From positions 1 to 9,219 of the forward strand of contig CAKPJE010000040.1 of NCBI GenBank assembly GCA_934162555.1: a stretch of 9,219 bases of DNA. The letters are read 5' to 3'. Positions 7,031 to 9,219 of the stretch are shown here, one piece after another. The notes beneath the pieces were generated by a model. That model was not told where the DNA came from. It worked only from the letters and a program-made list of their open reading frames with translations, and did no database searches. The translations under genes and the position numbers were made by a program. Within the stretch, counting starts at the first letter, position 1, and every line of letters begins with the position of its first letter. Origin of the DNA: an uncultured Bacilli bacterium (GTDB lineage: Bacteria; Bacillota_I; Bacilli_A; RF39; UBA660).

Positions 7031-7073
7031 GAAATTACATCGCTCCAGTTTTCCACACCATCATCGCGTTCAT
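6961..7073 (-). promoter_or_regulatory. T-box riboswitch (glycyl), short form
   Basis: The minus strand has the T-box AGGGTGGAACCACG at 7007-6994. It folds into the canonical antiterminator: AGGG pairs with CCCT (6982-6979), TGGAACC is the bulge, and ACGA pairs with TCGT (6986-6983). The bulge UGGA is complementary to UCCA, matching the U discriminator expected for bacterial tRNA-Gly and the gene downstream. A ten-base-pair terminator stem (7030-7021 with 6970-6961), followed by a T-rich tract to 6954, encloses the antiterminator. Its 5' arm also forms a small hairpin (ATTCT/AGAAT, 7026-7013). Only about 43 bases precede that hairpin, too few for a normal Stem I, and no AGAGA motif is visible. 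Several GGN triplets (GGT, GGA) could serve as specifier; none is certain. Confidence 0.88.
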
Positions 7074-7079
7074 AATTAA

Positions 7080-7088
7080 ATTATATCA
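7080..7088 (-). promoter_or_regulatory. Extended -10 promoter of the T-box/glyQS unit
   Basis: TGATATAAT on the minus strand sits a few bases beyond the stop of the preceding gene and predicts a transcript start near 7073. No strong -35 is visible. Read-through from the gene upstream, which has no terminator, could also supply this leader. Confidence 0.5.
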
Positions 7089-7093
7089 TAAAA

Positions 7094-7501
7094 TTAAGCA
7101 TTTGCAACATTTTTTCTAAATAGCATTGATTTTTCATTAAAACTTACAAACTCACAAGTTGTTCTGTTATAAATAAGTTTTGGATAAATCATTTCCTTAA
7201 AACCGAAACGATCATATATTTTTTTATATTTTTTAGAATATTCCTCATATTTATTTTCAGGAATGCAAACTTTATTATTACTTATTTTTATAAATCCTAA
7301 TACAATTACTAAAAAGTCAGCATAAACATCCTTTTTTCTTTCTATTTCATTTATATTACCATATTTTATAATATATAGATCAAGAATATTTTTTACATGA
7401 GGTGGTAAATATTTATTACAAAAATTAAATGCACTATCACTTATATTTTCTTTTACTGCAATAATATTACCATTTGCATCAATCCATCCATTGTTTATCA
7501 T
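7094..7501 (-). CDS. Hypothetical protein, 135 residues
   Basis: I do not recognise this protein. Read from the ATG at 7501 it opens with MINNGWIDANGNII and continues with a mixed alpha/beta composition, a hydrophobic stretch FLVIVLGFIKI near residues 63-73, and a charged KYEEYSKKYKKIYDRFGF segment near 84-101. No signal peptide, clear membrane anchor or cysteine motif is seen. The frame extends upstream to an ATG at 7519, but AAAGGGGG lies between the two ATGs at the right distance from 7501, so the shorter start is chosen. It has a good promoter (7555-7527), runs as a single gene between tRNA-Arg(UCU) and the glyQS leader, and has no terminator of its own. Its normal promoter and ribosome site argue for a real gene despite the lack of a family. 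Confidence 0.72.
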   Translation of the reverse strand: MINNGWIDANGNIIAVKENISDSAFNFCNKYLPPHVKNILDLYIIKYGNINEIERKKDVYADFLVIVLGFIKISNNKVCIPENKYEEYSKKYKKIYDRFGFKEMIYPKLIYNRTTCEFVSFNEKSMLFRKNVANA

Positions 7502-7526
7502 ATTTATCCCCCTTTGCATAAGTTAT

Positions 7527-7555
7527 ATCTTATCACAATTATAAAAACAAGTCAA
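7527..7555 (-). promoter_or_regulatory. Promoter of the 135-residue gene
   Basis: TTGACT (7555-7550), a 17-base spacer ending in TGA, and TAAGAT (7532-7527) form a good vegetative promoter with an extended -10. The start is predicted near 7520, just ahead of the AAAGGGGG ribosome site. Confidence 0.65.
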
Positions 7556-7583
7556 TTGCAAACATATTCATAAATTACCTATC

Positions 7584-7611
7584 AAAAAAATAAAAACCCT
7601 TATAAAGGGTT
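7584..7611 (-). terminator. Terminator of tRNA-Arg(UCU)
   Basis: AACCCTT (7611-7605) pairs with AAGGGTT (7601-7595) around a three-base loop, followed by a long T-rich tract. It closely resembles the terminator behind the other tRNA-Arg gene (CCTTAT/ATAAGG with GGGTTTTTATTTT). Confidence 0.8.
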
Positions 7612-7621
7612 AATTATCTAA

Positions 7622-7698
7622 TGGTGTCCCAGAAGGGATTCGAACCCCTGACCTTTGCCTTAGAAGGGCACTGCTCTATCCAGCTGAGCTACTGAGAC
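7622..7698 (-). tRNA. tRNA-Arg (anticodon UCU)
   Basis: The 77-base cloverleaf includes an encoded CCA end. The acceptor pairs GTCTCAG with CTGGGAC, the D stem is GCTC/GAGC, and the T arm is AGGGG-TTCGAAT-CCCTT. The anticodon loop CTTCTAA places TCT at 7664-7662, reading AGA (and AGG) arginine codons. The anticodon stem GTGCC/GGCAA has a G-A mismatch at its first pair (27-43). It has its own promoter and terminator. Confidence 0.96.
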
Positions 7699-7711
7699 AT
7701 CAACTAGATTG

Positions 7712-7740
7712 ATTATACCTCTTTTTTTTTGTTTAATCAA
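7712..7740 (-). promoter_or_regulatory. Promoter of tRNA-Arg(UCU)
   Basis: TTGATT (7740-7735), a 17-base spacer containing nine consecutive A, and TATAAT (7717-7712). The predicted start is near 7705, seven bases before the tRNA. The -35 overlaps the last codons of gerM. Confidence 0.7.
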
Positions 7741-8677
7741 GTGTTTTTAACACACTTTTATAAATTTGTTCATTATTTACAACAAAAACAACATCTTTAA
7801 CATCATAATTATCCCTTATTGATAAAGAAATCACATGTATTACCTCTTCTAATATTTTAGAATTTTCAACATCATCAAATATGTAATTATTAAAAGTCAA
7901 AGTTAAAATATCATTTTCATTACTCGTTTTTAATAATTTTGTATTACTATTTAAAAAACTTAATAAATTAGTATTATATGTATTAGTACTAGTTAATTCA
8001 TTAATAATAATAGAAATTTTTTCATCATTACTATTTACATACTTAGTAACCGGAACATAATAATAATTATCTTTATTTTTAGAAACATAATATATATTTA
8101 CAGATTCAACATTCTTATAATTCTCAATATCATAAATTCTATTAACGCCATAACTCCTATCTAATAAAGGAGGCAAAAATCTACCACTCGGTAAACAAGT
8201 TAAAATATCCCCTTCAACATATAATATAACACCTCTTACATCTTCTAAAGAAGTAAGCGTATAAACAACACTCGAAATCAAATCCTCTTCATTTTGAGCA
8301 TTAATATCCAAAAACTCCCGACTAAAATTAACTTTTAAAATATTATCAACATAGTCAATACTTAAAACTCTTGTATCACTAGGTATAATCGCCCTAAATC
8401 CATTTGGTACAAACTCATTAAAAGTTCCCTCAATTGTTAAAATAGAAAGCAATTCTTTAGCTTTTGCAACTACATCCTTTCCCGATACAGGAACACTAGT
8501 TAAACTAACATAATTATAAGAATCAATCAAATATATATCATTAAAAACTAAATCATTATTTTTATAATTCAATTGTTGACTAAATTTCTCTTCCTTTGGT
8601 ATTAAATAAATAAGCGTCATCGCAAATAAAGCACATAAAGATATAAGAATTTTCCTAATCGACATTTTATAAAACAT
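7733..8677 (-). CDS. gerM: GerM-domain protein, spore envelope / germination
   Basis: The 314-residue protein has a membrane anchor at about 8-26 and two GerM domains. The first covers about 46-160: FVPNGFRAIIPSDTRVLSI, then VNFSREF at 116-122 and VVYTLTSLEDVRGVILYVEGD. The second covers about 190-305: YYVPVTKY, LTLTFNNYIF, and ending DVKDVVFVVNNEQ. Two such domains match the Bacillus GerM layout, a sporulation protein acting in the space between forespore and mother cell membranes and needed for normal spore formation and germination. Unlike lipoprotein GerM, I see no lipobox: the only Cys near the anchor (Cys15) is preceded by Leu. The start follows AGGTGAT. It lies downstream of gerE, after a terminator, and in Bacillus subtilis gerE and gerM are also near each other. 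Its own promoter is not clear. Confidence 0.85.
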   Translation of the reverse strand: MFYKMSIRKILISLCALFAMTLIYLIPKEEKFSQQLNYKNNDLVFNDIYLIDSYNYVSLTSVPVSGKDVVAKAKELLSILTIEGTFNEFVPNGFRAIIPSDTRVLSIDYVDNILKVNFSREFLDINAQNEEDLISSVVYTLTSLEDVRGVILYVEGDILTCLPSGRFLPPLLDRSYGVNRIYDIENYKNVESVNIYYVSKNKDNYYYVPVTKYVNSNDEKISIIINELTSTNTYNTNLLSFLNSNTKLLKTSNENDILTLTFNNYIFDDVENSKILEEVIHVISLSIRDNYDVKDVVFVVNNEQIYKSVLKTLD

Positions 8678-8700
8678 ATCATCACCTATTCAAATATATG

Positions 8701-8728
8701 AAAAAAGCACATTTTTATGTGCTTTTAC
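8701..8728 (-). terminator. Terminator of gerE
   Basis: AAAAGCACAT (8726-8717) pairs perfectly with ATGTGCTTTT (8712-8703) around a four-base loop, followed by further T. The TAA stop of gerE forms the edge of the upstream arm. It separates gerE from gerM. Confidence 0.85.
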
Positions 8729-8928
8729 AAAGTAATTTCTCCAAGTTTTAAAAGTTCAACAACTGCACCAGCTCGGCCCTTTACACCTAGCTTTTGCATT
8801 ACATTAGAAATGTGATTTCTAACTGTTTTTTCACTAATTTTTAAAATATCAGCAATATCAGAAGTTGTTTTATTCTCAATTAATAATTTAAAAACTTCGT
8901 GTTCTCTTTTTGTTAAAATACTTTTCAT
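8725..8928 (-). CDS. gerE: GerE, LuxR-type late sporulation regulator
   Basis: The 67-residue protein is a single LuxR/GerE-type helix-turn-helix with no receiver domain. LTKREHEVFKLLIENKTT (5-22) leads into the helix-turn-helix IADILKISEKTVRNHISNVM (25-44), then QKLGVKGRAGAVVELLKLGE (45-64). This is strikingly close to Bacillus GerE along its length; GerE is usually 74 residues, and this copy lacks a few N-terminal ones. GerE binds DNA as a dimer in the mother cell, switching late sporulation and spore-coat genes on or off together with sigma-K RNA polymerase. The start is supported by GAGGG upstream. The promoter region carries a sigma-K-like promoter and a GerE-type box. A generic small LuxR regulator is possible but less likely given gerM beside it. 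Confidence 0.92.
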   Translation of the reverse strand: MKSILTKREHEVFKLLIENKTTSDIADILKISEKTVRNHISNVMQKLGVKGRAGAVVELLKLGEITL

Positions 8929-8969
8929 GCCTTTCCCTCACTTCCCTATCGGGTGGTTTATATTCATAT

Positions 8970-8997
8970 TATTTTATGTACAAACACAAACATTTGT
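8970..8997 (-). promoter_or_regulatory. Sigma-K-type promoter of gerE
   Basis: The minus strand has AC (8997-8996), exactly 17 bases, then CATAAAATA (8978-8970), matching the published sigma-K pattern AC-N17-CATANNNTA. It predicts a start near 8962, about 35 bases before gerE. In Bacillus subtilis gerE is itself a sigma-K gene, which supports the reading. Confidence 0.6.
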
Positions 8998-8998
8998 G
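8985..8998. repeat. Palindrome overlapping the gerE -35 region
   Basis: CACAAA (8985-8990), a two-base centre, then TTTGTG (8993-8998) form a 14-base inverted repeat. With only two bases between the arms it is more like a protein site than a hairpin. No binder is identified. Confidence 0.4.
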
Positions 8999-9004
8999 AG
9001 GAAT

Positions 9005-9016
9005 AAAAACCTATTT
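9005..9016 (-). promoter_or_regulatory. GerE-type binding site
   Basis: AAATAGGTTTTT on the minus strand fits every position of the GerE consensus RWWTRGGYNNYY and lies just upstream of the proposed sigma-K promoter. It suggests autoregulation. The match also overlaps the stop codon of the preceding gene, and by rough estimate one or two such matches are expected by chance in a window this size. Confidence 0.4.
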
Positions 9017-9219
9017 TTGAATATATTTGTAATAATTATGTTTTTGAATTAATGAAGAAGCAACAAAAGCATTCCTTACATAATTATTTACTTCATCAAC
9101 ATAATTATCATCTACAGTACAATTTTTCTTGCAAGTAAATTTATCTTTTAATGCATCATACCTACCATTTTTATTTAACCAACTATAATCACTAAATATT
9201 ACAATTCCATCATTAGAAG
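9011..9219 (-). CDS. Partial gene, C-terminal end of an unidentified protein
   Basis: One minus-strand frame is open from the window edge to a TAG at 9013-9011, giving 69 residues, while the other two frames stop at once. It begins SNDGIVIFSDYSWLNKNGRYD, has two cysteines close together (TCKKNC), and ends with a probable helix (VNNYVRNAFVASSLIQKHNYYKYIQK). I do not recognise it. The start lies outside the window. No clear terminator follows, and the GerE-type box overlaps its end, so gerE transcription could also include read-through from this gene. Confidence 0.6.
   Translation of the reverse strand, partial: SNDGIVIFSDYSWLNKNGRYDALKDKFTCKKNCTVDDNYVDEVNNYVRNAFVASSLIQKHNYYKYIQK

Noticed and set aside
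7502..7519. Upstream ATG for the 135-residue protein
   Set aside because: The ribosome site AAAGGGGG lies downstream of this ATG and serves the ATG at 7501.
8693..8700. Sigma-E-like -10 (CATATATT) for gerM
   Set aside because: The matching -35 would lie in the gerE terminator at a spacing one or two bases too short, and the start would fall on the ribosome site.
1..9219. CRISPR array, insertion sequence or phage element
   Set aside because: No regularly spaced repeats, transposase, integrase or terminal inverted repeats were seen on either strand.

Overview
The window is very AT-rich, standard-code Bacillota DNA, most likely from a spore-forming, Bacilli-related lineage. The evidence is strong Shine-Dalgarno sites, a T-box leader before a single-chain glycyl-tRNA synthetase, rpsU-yqeY, and above all a clear GerE regulator next to a GerM protein. 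Tryptophan is encoded by TGG. Every recognisable gene lies on the minus strand, so transcription runs from high to low coordinates.

Reading in the direction of transcription: the right edge (9219-9011) holds the C-terminal end of an unidentified protein. Next comes gerE (8928-8725), behind a promoter that fits the sigma-K pattern and a GerE-type box, then gerM (8677-7733). tRNA-Arg(UCU) follows (7698-7622), then an unidentified 135-residue gene (7501-7094) with a good vegetative promoter. A short T-box leader (7073-6961) controls glycyl-tRNA synthetase (6941-5562). The rpsU-yqeY operon (5452-4792) has a near-consensus promoter and a weak hairpin between its genes. An HD-domain protein (4672-4169) ends in a strong terminator, followed by tRNA-Arg(CCU) (4127-4051).

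The left third is more accessory in character. It has a LemA-family membrane protein with an unusual long coiled-coil N-terminal half (3885-2686), a terminator, and an extended -10 promoter. These lead into a tight three-gene unit: an alpha/beta hydrolase (2640-1720), a nucleoside phosphorylase (1718-939), and an incomplete gene running off the left edge (930-1). That last gene has an uninterrupted frame of 310 codons and an R-N-K-I-G-H motif of the kind seen in HEPN ribonucleases and related HEPN proteins.

The gene set is translation (two tRNAs, GlyRS, S21, YqeY), late sporulation (GerE, GerM) and an accessory cluster. Spacing is compact: several terminators include the stop codon in the hairpin, and several promoters overlap the end of the preceding gene. 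No CRISPR array, insertion sequence or rRNA was seen. No gene-free stretch exceeds 300 bases.
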